A stretch of DNA of 64,000 nt, from NCBI GenBank assembly GCA_964581815.1, contig CAZORE010000019.1, forward strand, positions 1 to 64,000, in the 5' to 3' direction. Source of the stretch: Trebonia sp964581815. GTDB lineage: Bacteria; Actinomycetota; Actinomycetes; Streptosporangiales; Streptosporangiaceae. The notes below the pieces were generated by a model. That model did no database searches. It saw only the letters and a program-made list of their open reading frames with translations, and was not told the DNA's origin. Shown in pieces: positions 1-7,847 of this stretch (position 1 is the stretch's first letter; the number at the start of each line of letters is the position of its first letter). Position numbers and translations under genes: made by a program.

Positions 1-99
1 ATAGCACTATAAATCCTTCATGATCATGGGAGCGGGCCGTGGCGCTGGAGCCTTTGATGCTGGTGGTGCTGAAGGTGTTCGGTCCGAATCGCGCCTGAG
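1..99. other. window edge, no supported gene
   Basis: The first 99 bases precede the ureD stop codon. One plus-strand frame is open from 24 and ends with TGA at 96-98, reading as a short hydrophobic tail (VALEPLMLVVLKVFGPNRA from GTG 39). It has a stop at 21-23 just upstream, so it cannot be the end of a longer gene unless a frameshift lies outside the window. I see nothing here that I would call a gene. Confidence 0.4.
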
Positions 100-915
100 C
101 TACACCCGGGCACCGGATGGGCCGCCGAGGCGCTGGCGCAGCGCGACCGCGTCGTCGGCGAGCGCCGTCACCAGGACCCCGGGCCCGGCGAGCGGCATGA
201 CCGCCCGCTCCGGCGTAGCACCACTGGCGTTGCCCTCAACTTCGCCGCCATACGCCGCTGCGCCGCCTGCCAGCAGCAGCGACCCGACCGCCCGGTGCCC
301 GGAAAGCACCGCCGGCCCGAGCGCTACCGGGTCGCTCCCCGACACCTCGACCGACTGACGCAGCAGCGGCCGTCCCGCGTAGTCCACGCGCAGCACCGTC
401 CGCGCCGCGCCGCCGGCCTCACCGTGCCGTCCGAGCAGCAGTTCGTCGCGGAGCACCAGCGACGCCCCCGCGGCGAGCGTCACGGACACCAGGGTCGCGT
501 GCCGCGCCCCTTTGCTCATTACCACCGGCTCCGGCAGGTACTCAAGCCGGCCGCCGGCCGCGACGGAGGCCGTCACCCGCAGTACCGACTCGGCGCCGTC
601 AAGCCCGGGCAACGCGATCGACGCCGCGGCGGTCCGCATCCGCAGGAACGCCCCCGGCCCCACCACGATCCGAAGGGACAGCTCATCGCCGCCGATCGGC
701 CCCGCCGCCCCGCCGACCAGGTACACCGCGGACGGCGTGCGCCGCAGCACCAGCGGCACCTGCGAGGAAAGAACCGGTAGCCGAGTGGTCCCGTCGGGCC
801 CGGCGACCGCCTCGATCCGCGCCGTGGCGGTCACCCGGTTCCGCGGCGCTGGCGGAGGCGTCGGCGCGGACGCCGGCGGAAGCGCCGGCCCGGGCGCGGT
901 CGCCGGGACTGTCAT
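100..915 (-). CDS. ureD: urease accessory protein UreD
   Basis: This 271-residue protein is the UreD/UreH scaffold that holds apo-urease while UreF and UreG load nickel. It is the last gene of the operon, 16 bases after ureG. The open frame extends upstream to 990, but that would overlap ureG; ATG 915 (MTVPATAPG) gives the usual UreD length. The N-terminal 20 residues are Pro/Ala-rich, followed by the family's beta-rich core (for example GRLEYLPEPVVMSKGA and LVLRDELLLGRHGE). Assignment rests on these motifs and on position. The final residues run to a TAG at 100-102. Confidence 0.9.
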   Translation of the reverse strand: MTVPATAPGPALPPASAPTPPPAPRNRVTATARIEAVAGPDGTTRLPVLSSQVPLVLRRTPSAVYLVGGAAGPIGGDELSLRIVVGPGAFLRMRTAAASIALPGLDGAESVLRVTASVAAGGRLEYLPEPVVMSKGARHATLVSVTLAAGASLVLRDELLLGRHGEAGGAARTVLRVDYAGRPLLRQSVEVSGSDPVALGPAVLSGHRAVGSLLLAGGAAAYGGEVEGNASGATPERAVMPLAGPGVLVTALADDAVALRQRLGGPSGARV

Positions 916-931
916 CACGCACCCGTTTCTC

Positions 932-1648
932 TCAGCGGACGGCCGGCTTGCCGACGGCCGCCCGTACCCAGGCGGCGACCTCGGCGGCAAGCGGGTCTTC
1001 GCGCAGCGACGTGAACATCACCGGCCGCCCGCCGCGCACCGCGCGCGCGTCCTGGTCCATGACGGCGAGCGACGCGCCGACGAACGGCGCGAGGTCAGTC
1101 TTGTTGATCACCAGCAAGTCGGAGAAAGTGACTCCGGGACCGCCCTTGCGCGGCACCTTGTCGCCGCCTGACACGTCAAGAACGAAGATCTGCAGGTCGG
1201 CGAGCCCTTGCGAGAACGTGGCGGTCAGGTTGTCCCCGCCGCTCTCCACGAGCACCAGGTCGAGCGGGCCGAAGCGTGCCTCGAGATCCTCCACCGCGTC
1301 CAGGTTCGCCGCGATGTCGTCGCGGATCGCGGTGTGCGGGCAGCAGCCGGTCCGCACCGCCGCGATCCGCTCCAGGTCGAGCACGCCGGCCCGCCGCAGG
1401 AAGTCAGCGTCCTCGGTGGTGTAAATGTCGTTGGTCACCACGGCAAGCGCGATGTCGTGGCGCAGCGCGCGGCACAGCGCCGCGACAAGCGCGGTCTTGC
1501 CGGAACCGACGGGACCGCCGATCCCGACCCGAAGCGCCCGCCCATCGCGCGGCGGCGCATGGTGGACGTCGACGCTGTGGTCGTGCGAGCCGTAGCCGTG
1601 CCCGTGGTCAGGAGTCCCGTGGCCGGCCGCCCCGTGGTCATGACTCAA
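932..1648 (-). CDS. ureG: urease accessory GTPase UreG
   Basis: UreG is the SIMIBI-class GTPase that delivers nickel to urease. The P-loop GPVGSGKT lies at residues 45-52 and the nickel-binding Cys-Pro-His motif is present (TGCCPHTAIRDD). I place the start at TTG 1648, not at the far upstream ATG 1825, because a perfect GGAGG sits 8 bases before TTG and the protein then begins with a His/Asp-rich tail (SHDHGAAGHGTPDHGHG), typical of actinobacterial UreG and probably a nickel store. This is relevant because the operon has no ureE. The start overlaps the end of ureF by 11 bases, implying translational coupling. Length is 238 residues, normal for the family. Confidence 0.92.
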   Translation of the reverse strand: MSHDHGAAGHGTPDHGHGYGSHDHSVDVHHAPPRDGRALRVGIGGPVGSGKTALVAALCRALRHDIALAVVTNDIYTTEDADFLRRAGVLDLERIAAVRTGCCPHTAIRDDIAANLDAVEDLEARFGPLDLVLVESGGDNLTATFSQGLADLQIFVLDVSGGDKVPRKGGPGVTFSDLLVINKTDLAPFVGASLAVMDQDARAVRGGRPVMFTSLREDPLAAEVAAWVRAAVGKPAVR

Positions 1649-2420
1649 AGAGACGCACCTCCGCTGCGATATGCGTTTCCGCCAGCAGGTCAAGGGCCGG
1701 CGCCGACGGGCCGGGCAGGTCGTCAAGCGGCCGGCCGGCGTAGCCGGCGCCGTCGTCCGCGACCTGGTCGATCTCGCTGGCCAGCCGGGCCAGCACCCCG
1801 GTGGCCCGCATCGGGTCAAGCGCAAGCAGCCGCACCGCCGCGCTGGCCGGCCCGGCCACGGCCTGGTAGGCGGCGATCCGGGCCGCGTCGACCGGCGTGC
1901 ACCCGGCCGCCGCGGCGGCCGCGCCGAGCACCACCGCGTGGTGCGGCCCGTTCCGGTACTCCCGTCGGCCTGCCCGCCCTGGGCTCCCGCTGCTCTCCCC
2001 GGCCCCGCCAGTCACGTGCGCGCTCCGTACGGCCGTGGCGACCTCCGCCAGCCCCCGTGCCTCGGGCCACACCACCCGGGCCGCCCGCAGCAGCGCCCGT
2101 CCCTGCCGCCGCGACGCCTCCCGCTGTGCGGGCGAGGGCATCCGCGCGTCGGCCTCAGCGTCCAGCGGGTCCCAGAAATCATCATGCAGAACGGAGGCAG
2201 CCGACTCATCCCCCGTCCCGCACGCCCGGGAGCACGCAGCGGCGGCCAGGGCGGCCGCGACAAGCCCCGCCGTGCGCAGCCGTCCGCGCAAGAACACCTC
2301 AAGCGTGCCCAAGTCATCTACAGTCCCAGCCGTCACCGCAGGCTCCACGCCCCCCGAGTGCGCGTGCCCGCCGGCCGGGAATCGCGAATCCCCGAGGACC
2401 AGCGAGGCGACGCTCACCAC
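1638..2420 (-). CDS. ureF: urease accessory protein UreF
   Basis: UreF acts as the GTPase-regulating bridge between UreD-urease and UreG. The N-terminus carries the conserved region LVLGDSRFPAGGHAHSGGVE, followed by an all-helical Ala-rich body of 260 residues. Two consecutive GTG codons begin the frame at 2420, with a GGGAG just upstream. A 127-base gap that holds a dispersed repeat separates it from ureC, and its end overlaps ureG. A Gly/Ser/Arg-rich insert (GGAGESSGSPGRAGRREYR) in the middle is not part of the usual UreF core and is probably a surface loop. Confidence 0.9.
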   Translation of the reverse strand: MVSVASLVLGDSRFPAGGHAHSGGVEPAVTAGTVDDLGTLEVFLRGRLRTAGLVAAALAAAACSRACGTGDESAASVLHDDFWDPLDAEADARMPSPAQREASRRQGRALLRAARVVWPEARGLAEVATAVRSAHVTGGAGESSGSPGRAGRREYRNGPHHAVVLGAAAAAAGCTPVDAARIAAYQAVAGPASAAVRLLALDPMRATGVLARLASEIDQVADDGAGYAGRPLDDLPGPSAPALDLLAETHIAAEVRLFES

Positions 2421-2440
2421 CCGCTCCCACGGCCAGCGAG

Positions 2441-2495
2441 GGATAGTGGATATGTCTGTACACCCCGATGTGCAGAACTATCCGCCATCTTCCTG
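2441..2495. repeat. dispersed repeat, copy A (ureC-ureF gap)
   Basis: The stretch begins GGATAGT and contains ACTATCC 33 bases further on, so its ends can pair. It shares TGTGCAGAACTATCC and a following CCATCTTCC-like tail with a second copy at 32230-32275. On the minus strand both copies follow directly after or near a stop codon (ureC here, a histidine kinase there) and precede the next gene of the operon. It may be a REP-like element or an RNA-processing or attenuation structure. Confidence 0.6.
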
Positions 2496-2547
2496 AAGCC
2501 TGGACGGGGAGGCGTCCGCGCGAGACACAGGCGAGGTCCGGCCATCA

Positions 2548-4287
2548 TCAGAACAGGAAGTAGCGCTGCGCCATCGGCAGCTCGGTCGCCGGCGCGGACT
2601 CGACCACGTCCCCGTCGATGCGGACGGTGAACGTGTCGGGATCGACCCGGATATCAGGCAGCGCGTCGTTGTTGACCAGGTCGGCCTTCCCGCGAGCGGA
2701 CACGTCGGCCACGGGGACCAGGTCACGCGTCAGGTTCAGCCGCTCGGCCAGCCCGGCATCGAGCGCGGCGGGGGAGACGAACGACAGCGAGGTCTTCGCC
2801 GGCACCCGGCCGTAGGCGCCCCACATGGGCCGCGGCAGCACCGGCTGCGGCGTCGGGATCGACGCGTTCGCGTCGCCCATCGCGGCCCAGGCGACGAAGC
2901 CGCCCTTGATGACCGCGTGCGGCCGGACCCCGAAGAAGGCCGGCTGCCACAGCACCAGGTCCGCTAGCTTTCCCGGCTCCACCGAGCCGATCTGGCTGTC
3001 GAGGCCGTGCGCGATCGCCGGGCAGATCGTGTACTTGGCGATGTACCGCCTGGCGCGGGCGTTGTCAGCGCCGCGCGGACCCCCGTCGTCGGAGGCGACG
3101 CTGCCGTAACCGGAGAGCGCGCCGCGCCGCAGCTTCATCACGTGCGCCGTTTGCCAGGTGCGCAGCACAACCTCGCCGATCCGCCCCATCGCCTGGGAGT
3201 CCGAGCCGATCATCGAGATCGCGCCCATGTCGTGCAGTATGTCCTCGGCCGCGATCGTGGACGGCCTGATCCGCGACTCGGCGAACGCCAGGTCCTCGGG
3301 GACGGCCGGGTTGAGGTGATGGCAGACCATGAGCATGTCGAGGTGCTCGTCGACGGTGTTCACCGTGTGCGGGCGGGTCGGGTTCGTCGACGACGGCAGC
3401 ACGTTCGGTACGGCGGCCACGGTGATGATGTCGGGCGCGTGCCCGCCGCCCGCGCCCTCGGTGTGGTAGGCGTGGATCGGCCGCCCGCCGATGGCGCGCA
3501 GCGTGTCCTCGACGAACCCGGCCTCGTTGAGCGTGTCGGTGTGAATGGCGGTCTGCACCCCGGCGGCCGTCGACACGCGCAGGCAGGCGTCGATGGCCGC
3601 CGGCGTGGTGCCCCAGTCCTCGTGCAGCTTGAACCCGGCCGCTCCGGCCCGCAGTTGCTCCCACAGCGCTTCCTCCGACACCGTGTTTCCCTTGCCGAGG
3701 AGCACGATGTTCACCGGCCAGGCATCGGTGGCCTCGAGCATCCTGGCCAGGTTCCACGCGCCGGGGGTGACCGTGGTCGCCTTGGTGCCCTCGGCCGGGC
3801 CGGTGCCGCCGCCGATCAGCGTGGTGATGCCACTGCCGAGCGCCTCGGGAAGCTGTGTCGGCGAGATCATGTGCACGTGACAGTCGATCCCGCCGGCCGT
3901 CAGGATCAGCCCGTTGCCGGCCATGATCTCGGTCGACGGCCCGATCACCAGGCCGGGGTGCACCCCGTCCATGATGTCGGGATTGCCGGCCTTGCCGATC
4001 GCGGCGATCCGCCCGTCGCGAATCCCGACGTCGGCCTTGACGATGCCCCAGTGGTCGAGGATGACCGCACCGGTGATGACCAGGTCCGGCGCGCCCTCGG
4101 CCCGCGTGACCAGGGACTGGCCCATCGACTCGCGGATCACTTTGCCGCCGCCGAACACCGCCTCGTCGCCGCCCGCGCACAAGTCCTGTTCGACCTCGAT
4201 GAGCAGCGCCGTGTCGGCCAGCCTGACCCGGTCGCCCGCCGTGGGGCCGTACAGCAGCGCGTACCGCTCGCGGCTCAGCTCGCTCAT
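2548..4287 (-). CDS. ureC: urease alpha subunit UreC
   Basis: This is the catalytic subunit, hydrolysing urea to ammonia and carbamate with a dinuclear nickel centre. All expected metal and catalytic residues are visible: His137 and His139 (CHVHM), the carbamylated Lys220 (GFKLHEDWG), His249, His275, the flap Cys322-His323 (VCHHL) and Asp363 (GSDSQAMGRIGEV). These are each shifted by three from the Klebsiella numbering. At 579 residues it is slightly longer than the common 567-573. It starts ATG 4287 and overlaps ureB by four bases (ATGA). I see no sign of inactivation. Confidence 0.98.
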   Translation of the reverse strand: MSELSRERYALLYGPTAGDRVRLADTALLIEVEQDLCAGGDEAVFGGGKVIRESMGQSLVTRAEGAPDLVITGAVILDHWGIVKADVGIRDGRIAAIGKAGNPDIMDGVHPGLVIGPSTEIMAGNGLILTAGGIDCHVHMISPTQLPEALGSGITTLIGGGTGPAEGTKATTVTPGAWNLARMLEATDAWPVNIVLLGKGNTVSEEALWEQLRAGAAGFKLHEDWGTTPAAIDACLRVSTAAGVQTAIHTDTLNEAGFVEDTLRAIGGRPIHAYHTEGAGGGHAPDIITVAAVPNVLPSSTNPTRPHTVNTVDEHLDMLMVCHHLNPAVPEDLAFAESRIRPSTIAAEDILHDMGAISMIGSDSQAMGRIGEVVLRTWQTAHVMKLRRGALSGYGSVASDDGGPRGADNARARRYIAKYTICPAIAHGLDSQIGSVEPGKLADLVLWQPAFFGVRPHAVIKGGFVAWAAMGDANASIPTPQPVLPRPMWGAYGRVPAKTSLSFVSPAALDAGLAERLNLTRDLVPVADVSARGKADLVNNDALPDIRVDPDTFTVRIDGDVVESAPATELPMAQRYFLF

Positions 4288-4634
4288 TGGCCCTCCTCGC
4301 CGCCCTGGCCACCGGAGTCCTCGCCCGGGCCCGCGAAGCGCCAGCCCCCGGCCTGCAGCCCTGGCACCTCGCGGCGCCCGGCGAGCGGGATGAGCGACAC
4401 CTCGCGCTCGACCCCGGGCTCGAACCGCACCGCGGTGCCGGCCGGGACATTCAGCCGGTGACCAGAGGCGCGCTCCCTGTCGAACCGCAGCGCCGCGTTG
4501 GCCTGCGCGAAGTGGAAGTGCGACCCGACCTGAACCGGCCGGTCGCCGGTGTTGGCGACCACGAGCGTGAGCACCGGACGCCCCGCGTTCAGCGTTACGG
4601 CGCCGTCGCCCGGCAGGATCTCACCGGGGATCAA
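4284..4634 (-). CDS. ureB: urease beta subunit UreB
   Basis: UreB is the small structural subunit of the (UreABC)3 complex. The signature N-terminus MIPGEILPGDG and the motif NTGDRPVQVGSHFHFAQANA are present in 116 residues. The last 15 or so residues are Gly/Glu-rich (GPGEDSGGQGGEEGQ), a species-specific tail. It overlaps ureA upstream and ureC downstream by four bases each, so the three structural genes are translationally coupled. Confidence 0.97.
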   Translation of the reverse strand: MIPGEILPGDGAVTLNAGRPVLTLVVANTGDRPVQVGSHFHFAQANAALRFDRERASGHRLNVPAGTAVRFEPGVEREVSLIPLAGRREVPGLQAGGWRFAGPGEDSGGQGGEEGQ

Positions 4635-4933
4635 GGGATCGGCTCATGCACGGTGACGAGCTTGGTCCCGTCAGGGAACGTGGCCTCGACCTGGACCTCC
4701 GTCAACATCTCCGGTACCCCGTCCATCACGTCGTCCCTGGTGAGCACCGTCCGCCCGCTACTCATCAGCTCCGCGACGGTTCGCCCGTCGCGCGCGCCCT
4801 CAAGCAGGAACGACGTGATGAGCGCGACCGCCTCCGGGTAGTTGAGCCGCAGCCCGCGCGCTCGCCGCTCCCGCGCCAGCCCGGCCGCGACGTGGATGAG
4901 CAGCCGCTCCTGCTCATGCGGGGAGATCAGCAT
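4631..4933 (-). CDS. ureA: urease gamma subunit UreA
   Basis: This is the 100-residue gamma subunit and first gene of the operon. It reads MLISPHEQERLLIHVAAGLA, then YPEAVALI and the conserved DVMDGVPEML region. The open frame continues upstream to 5143, but that extension is unlike the family. ATG 4933 gives exactly the usual 100-residue length. A TATTGT box lies six bases before it and no ribosome-binding site is seen, so the mRNA is probably leaderless. Confidence 0.97.
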   Translation of the reverse strand: MLISPHEQERLLIHVAAGLARERRARGLRLNYPEAVALITSFLLEGARDGRTVAELMSSGRTVLTRDDVMDGVPEMLTEVQVEATFPDGTKLVTVHEPIP

Positions 4934-4939
4934 GCCAGC

Positions 4940-4945
4940 ACAATA
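4940..4945 (-). promoter_or_regulatory. ureA -10 box, likely leaderless
   Basis: The minus strand reads TATTGT followed by six bases and the ureA ATG, which places transcription initiation at the A of the start codon. No convincing -35 box is visible. It is the likely promoter of the whole urease operon. Confidence 0.5.
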
Positions 4946-5029
4946 ACCCCGCCGGCCACTCCGTGCGTTACAGCCACATGACGAATTGTCACGTCGTGTT
5001 TCGGGACCGTCTCCGGGTTTCAGCCGCAG

Positions 5030-5180
5030 CGCGGCGGCCCGATATGATGGCGGTCTTTGCCATCGGGCCGCCGCGCGAGGACATCGGGGGGTCGAGTGCT
5101 CTAGTTTTGCGCCCACCGAGGAAGTTACTTTCCAGCTAGGCAAAACTAGAGCACTCGTCCGGGGGGTCGTCCCCCCGGGA
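5030..5180. repeat. composite stem-loop repeat, copy 1
   Basis: A perfect 14-bp stem (5030-5043 with 5062-5075) encloses an 18-base loop. It is followed by ACATCGGGGG and, after an inserted 65-bp palindromic segment, by a GGGGGG-TCGT-CCCCCC hairpin at 5161-5176. The same order of parts occurs at 59881-59970. The two stems differ by compensated changes (GGCCCGAT/ATCGGGCC here, GGCCCTGAT/ATCAGGGCC there), both loops are 18 bases long, and both copies lie about 90 bases upstream of a minus-strand gene. Confidence 0.65.
5093..5157. repeat. 65-bp segment with 18-bp perfect inverted ends
   Basis: CGAGTGCTCTAGTTTTGC at 5093-5110 is exactly reverse-complementary to 5140-5157, with a 29-base centre. 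It interrupts copy 1 of the composite repeat at a point where copy 2 has only TAC. That suggests a miniature insertion. It could equally serve as the glgP terminator, since it lies 32 bases past the glgP stop. No target duplication or transposase is visible. Confidence 0.6.
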
Positions 5181-5188
5181 GTTAGGGG

Positions 5189-7756
5189 TTATCTGAAATC
5201 GCCGGTGGACATGCCGGCCGGCGCGTCCGGGTACGTCACCAGGCCCAGTTCGGCGCGGCTGGCGAGCTGCGGGTGGGACGGCAGGACCCGGACCGTGTAG
5301 CCGAACGGGCCGGGCTGGCCGAGCTCCACCGGGCCGGAGAACCTGGTGTGCGGCGGCTGCGCCGAGTCGTCCGCGGTAAGGGTCACCTGCGACGGCTCGA
5401 CGAACTCGTCGTCGTCGCCGATGCGGCCGTAGACCACCTCGACGCGCACGTCCTCGGGGGTCAGGCCGCCGAGCGCGGTGGTCACCCGGACGTCGAGCAC
5501 CGCGCCGAGCGACGGCTCGGCGCCGTCGGCCTCGACGTGCTCGATCCGTACCTCGGGCCACGCCTGACGGACGCGGGCCTTCCACGCGGCGAGGGCACGG
5601 GCGGTGGCGTTGCCGTCGCACGCCAGCGCCCGCGAGGCGTGCGCGGCCGGCGCGTACAGCTGGGTCACGTAGTCGCCGACCATGCGGTCGGCCTGCACGA
5701 GCGGACCGAGGCTGCGCAGCCCGTGCCCGACCATGCCCAGCCAGCCCTGCGGGACGCCGTCGGTGCCGGCGTCGTAGAACAGCGGGGCGACCGACTTGGC
5801 GATCAGCTCGTACAGCGCGGACGCCTCAAGCTCATCCCGGCGAGACGGGTCCTCGACGCCGTCCGCGGTGGGGATCTCCCAGCCGTTGCCGCCGTCGTAC
5901 CACTCGTCCCACCAGCCGTCCCGCACCGACAGGTTGAGGCCGCCGTTGAGCGCCACCTTCATGCCCGAGGTGCCGCAGGCCTCAAGCGGGCGCAGCGGGT
6001 TGTTCAGCCAGACGTCGCAGCCCTGGACGAGGAACCTGGCCATCGCCATGTCGTAGTCAGGCAGGAAGACGATCCTGCGCCGCACGGTCTCGGAGTCCGC
6101 GAACCTGACCATCTGCTGTATAAGCCGCTTGCCGCCCTCGTCCGCGGGGTGCGCCTTGCCCGCGATCACGATCTGGATCGGCCGCTCCGGGTCGAGCAGC
6201 AGGCTGGTAAGCCGCTGCGGGTCGTTGAGCATCAGCGTCAGCCGCTTGTACGAGGGCACCCGGCGGGCGAACCCGATCGTCAGCACGGCCTCATCGAGGA
6301 CGTCGTCGATCCAGGTCAGCTCCGCGCCTGACGCGCCCCGCTGCCGCCACGAGTCGCGGAGCCGGCGCCGGGTCTCCGTCACCAGCCGGGCGCGCAGCTG
6401 CCGCCTGATCGCCCACAGCCGCGCCGGGTCGGCCGACGCCGCGGCCTGCGCGTCGCCGAGCTCGGACACCTCGCGGGCCACCCAGGTCGGCGCGTGCACG
6501 CCGTTGGTGATCGAGCCGATCGGCACCTCGGCGGTGTCGAACCCCGGCCACAGTCCGGCGAACATCTCACGGCTGACCTCGCCGTGCAGCACGGAGACGC
6601 CGTTCACCCGCTGCGCGAGCCGCATCCCCATCACCGCCATGTTGAAGACGTGCGGGTCGCCGCCCGGGTAGGTCTCCGCGCCGAGCGCGAGCACCCGGTC
6701 AAGCGGCAGTGCGCCGTTGGCGCCGTCCGCGGCGAAGTACCGCTCGATCAGCTCGCGCGGGAAGCGGTCGATGCCGGCCGGCACCGGCGTGTGAGTGGTG
6801 AAGACGGTACCTGCCCGCGACCGCTCAAGCGCCTCGTCGAAGGACAGCCCGGCGCCCTGGTACTCCCTGATCCGCTCGAGGCCAAGGAAGCCGGCGTGCC
6901 CCTCGTTGGTGTGGAACACCTCGGGCTCCAGGTGCCCGGTGATCTCGCAGAAGGCGCGGACAGCCCGCACGCCGCCAATGCCGAGCAGCAGTTCCTGGCG
7001 CAGCCGGTGCTCGGTACCGCCGCCGTACAGCCGGTCGGTCACCTCGTGCAGTGCGGGCTCGTTCTCCTCCACGTAGGAGTCGAGCATCAGCAGCGGCACC
7101 CGGCCCACCTGGGCCCGCCATACCTGGGCGGTGAGCAGCTTGCCCTCGGCGAGCATCACGCTCACCTGCACCGGGTCGCCCGACGGGGAGCGCAACAGGG
7201 TCAGCGGCAGGCCGTTGGGGTCGTCGGCCGGGTAACGCTCGGCCTGCCAGCCGTCCGCGGACAGCGACTGGGTGAAGTACCCGTGCCGGTAAAGCAGGCC
7301 AACACCGATGATCGGCACGCCGAGGTCGCTCGCGGACTTGAGGTGATCGCCCGCCAGGATGCCGAGGCCACCGGAGTACTGCGGCAGTACCTGGGTGATG
7401 CCGTACTCCGGCGAGAAGTAAGCGATCGCCTTGGGCAGCGCGGCGACGTCGCCGGCCCCGCCCGACTCGTACCAGCGCGGCTCGCCGGTGTAGCGGCGCA
7501 GGTCGGCGACGGCCGCGTCGAGGCGGCGCAGGAAGTCCTCGTTGGCGGCGAGCGCGGCGAGCTGGCCCGGGCGCATCTGGCTGAGCATGGCTACCGGGTC
7601 TCCGCCTGAGGCGGCCCACCCGGCCCGGTCGATCGACTCGAAGAGCTCGACCGCCGGCGGGTGCCAGGACCAGCGCAGGTTCAGCATCAGGTCATGCAGC
7701 GGCTCCAGCGGCTGCGGCAGCGTCACACGGACGGTAAAACGTCGGATCGCTCTCAC
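5189..7756 (-). CDS. glgP: alpha-glucan phosphorylase GlgP
   Basis: This is the GT35 phosphorylase that releases glucose-1-phosphate from alpha-1,4-glucans. It has the actinobacterial type of N-terminus (MRAIRRFTVRVTLPQPLEPL, then NLRWSWHPP), corresponding to the DUF3417 region, and the catalytic core with GYFTQSLSADGWQ and HTHTPVPAGIDRF-like segments. Pyridoxal phosphate is expected on Lys600 in the family motif EACGTSGMKVALNG. At 855 residues the length is normal. The gene starts with GTG 7756 and is divergent from glgE across 91 bases, so breakdown and synthesis of glucan are controlled from one intergenic region. Confidence 0.95.
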   Translation of the reverse strand: MRAIRRFTVRVTLPQPLEPLHDLMLNLRWSWHPPAVELFESIDRAGWAASGGDPVAMLSQMRPGQLAALAANEDFLRRLDAAVADLRRYTGEPRWYESGGAGDVAALPKAIAYFSPEYGITQVLPQYSGGLGILAGDHLKSASDLGVPIIGVGLLYRHGYFTQSLSADGWQAERYPADDPNGLPLTLLRSPSGDPVQVSVMLAEGKLLTAQVWRAQVGRVPLLMLDSYVEENEPALHEVTDRLYGGGTEHRLRQELLLGIGGVRAVRAFCEITGHLEPEVFHTNEGHAGFLGLERIREYQGAGLSFDEALERSRAGTVFTTHTPVPAGIDRFPRELIERYFAADGANGALPLDRVLALGAETYPGGDPHVFNMAVMGMRLAQRVNGVSVLHGEVSREMFAGLWPGFDTAEVPIGSITNGVHAPTWVAREVSELGDAQAAASADPARLWAIRRQLRARLVTETRRRLRDSWRQRGASGAELTWIDDVLDEAVLTIGFARRVPSYKRLTLMLNDPQRLTSLLLDPERPIQIVIAGKAHPADEGGKRLIQQMVRFADSETVRRRIVFLPDYDMAMARFLVQGCDVWLNNPLRPLEACGTSGMKVALNGGLNLSVRDGWWDEWYDGGNGWEIPTADGVEDPSRRDELEASALYELIAKSVAPLFYDAGTDGVPQGWLGMVGHGLRSLGPLVQADRMVGDYVTQLYAPAAHASRALACDGNATARALAAWKARVRQAWPEVRIEHVEADGAEPSLGAVLDVRVTTALGGLTPEDVRVEVVYGRIGDDDEFVEPSQVTLTADDSAQPPHTRFSGPVELGQPGPFGYTVRVLPSHPQLASRAELGLVTYPDAPAGMSTGDFR

Positions 7757-7764
7757 GTGGAGTC

Positions 7765-7770
7765 ATGATA
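7765..7770 (-). promoter_or_regulatory. possible glgP -10 box
   Basis: TATCAT on the minus strand ends eight bases before GTG 7756. No ribosome-binding site is seen, so a near-leaderless transcript is plausible. No -35 was recognised. Confidence 0.35.
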
Positions 7771-7835
7771 CGGGGCGGCCGCGGTCACCCGGAGCGAGAC
7801 TGCCCCCCGGGGTTCATGACTGGATCGTGACTGGG

Positions 7836-7841
7836 TAGCGT
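7836..7841 (+). promoter_or_regulatory. glgE -10 box, likely leaderless
   Basis: TAGCGT lies six bases before GTG 7848, and there is no Shine-Dalgarno sequence. A weak TTCATG 17 bases further upstream may serve as the -35. Confidence 0.5.
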
Positions 7842-7847
7842 GGCGAC

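Noticed and set aside
3007..4461. 484-residue plus-strand open frame
   Set aside because: It is antisense to ureC and ureB, whose catalytic residues are intact.
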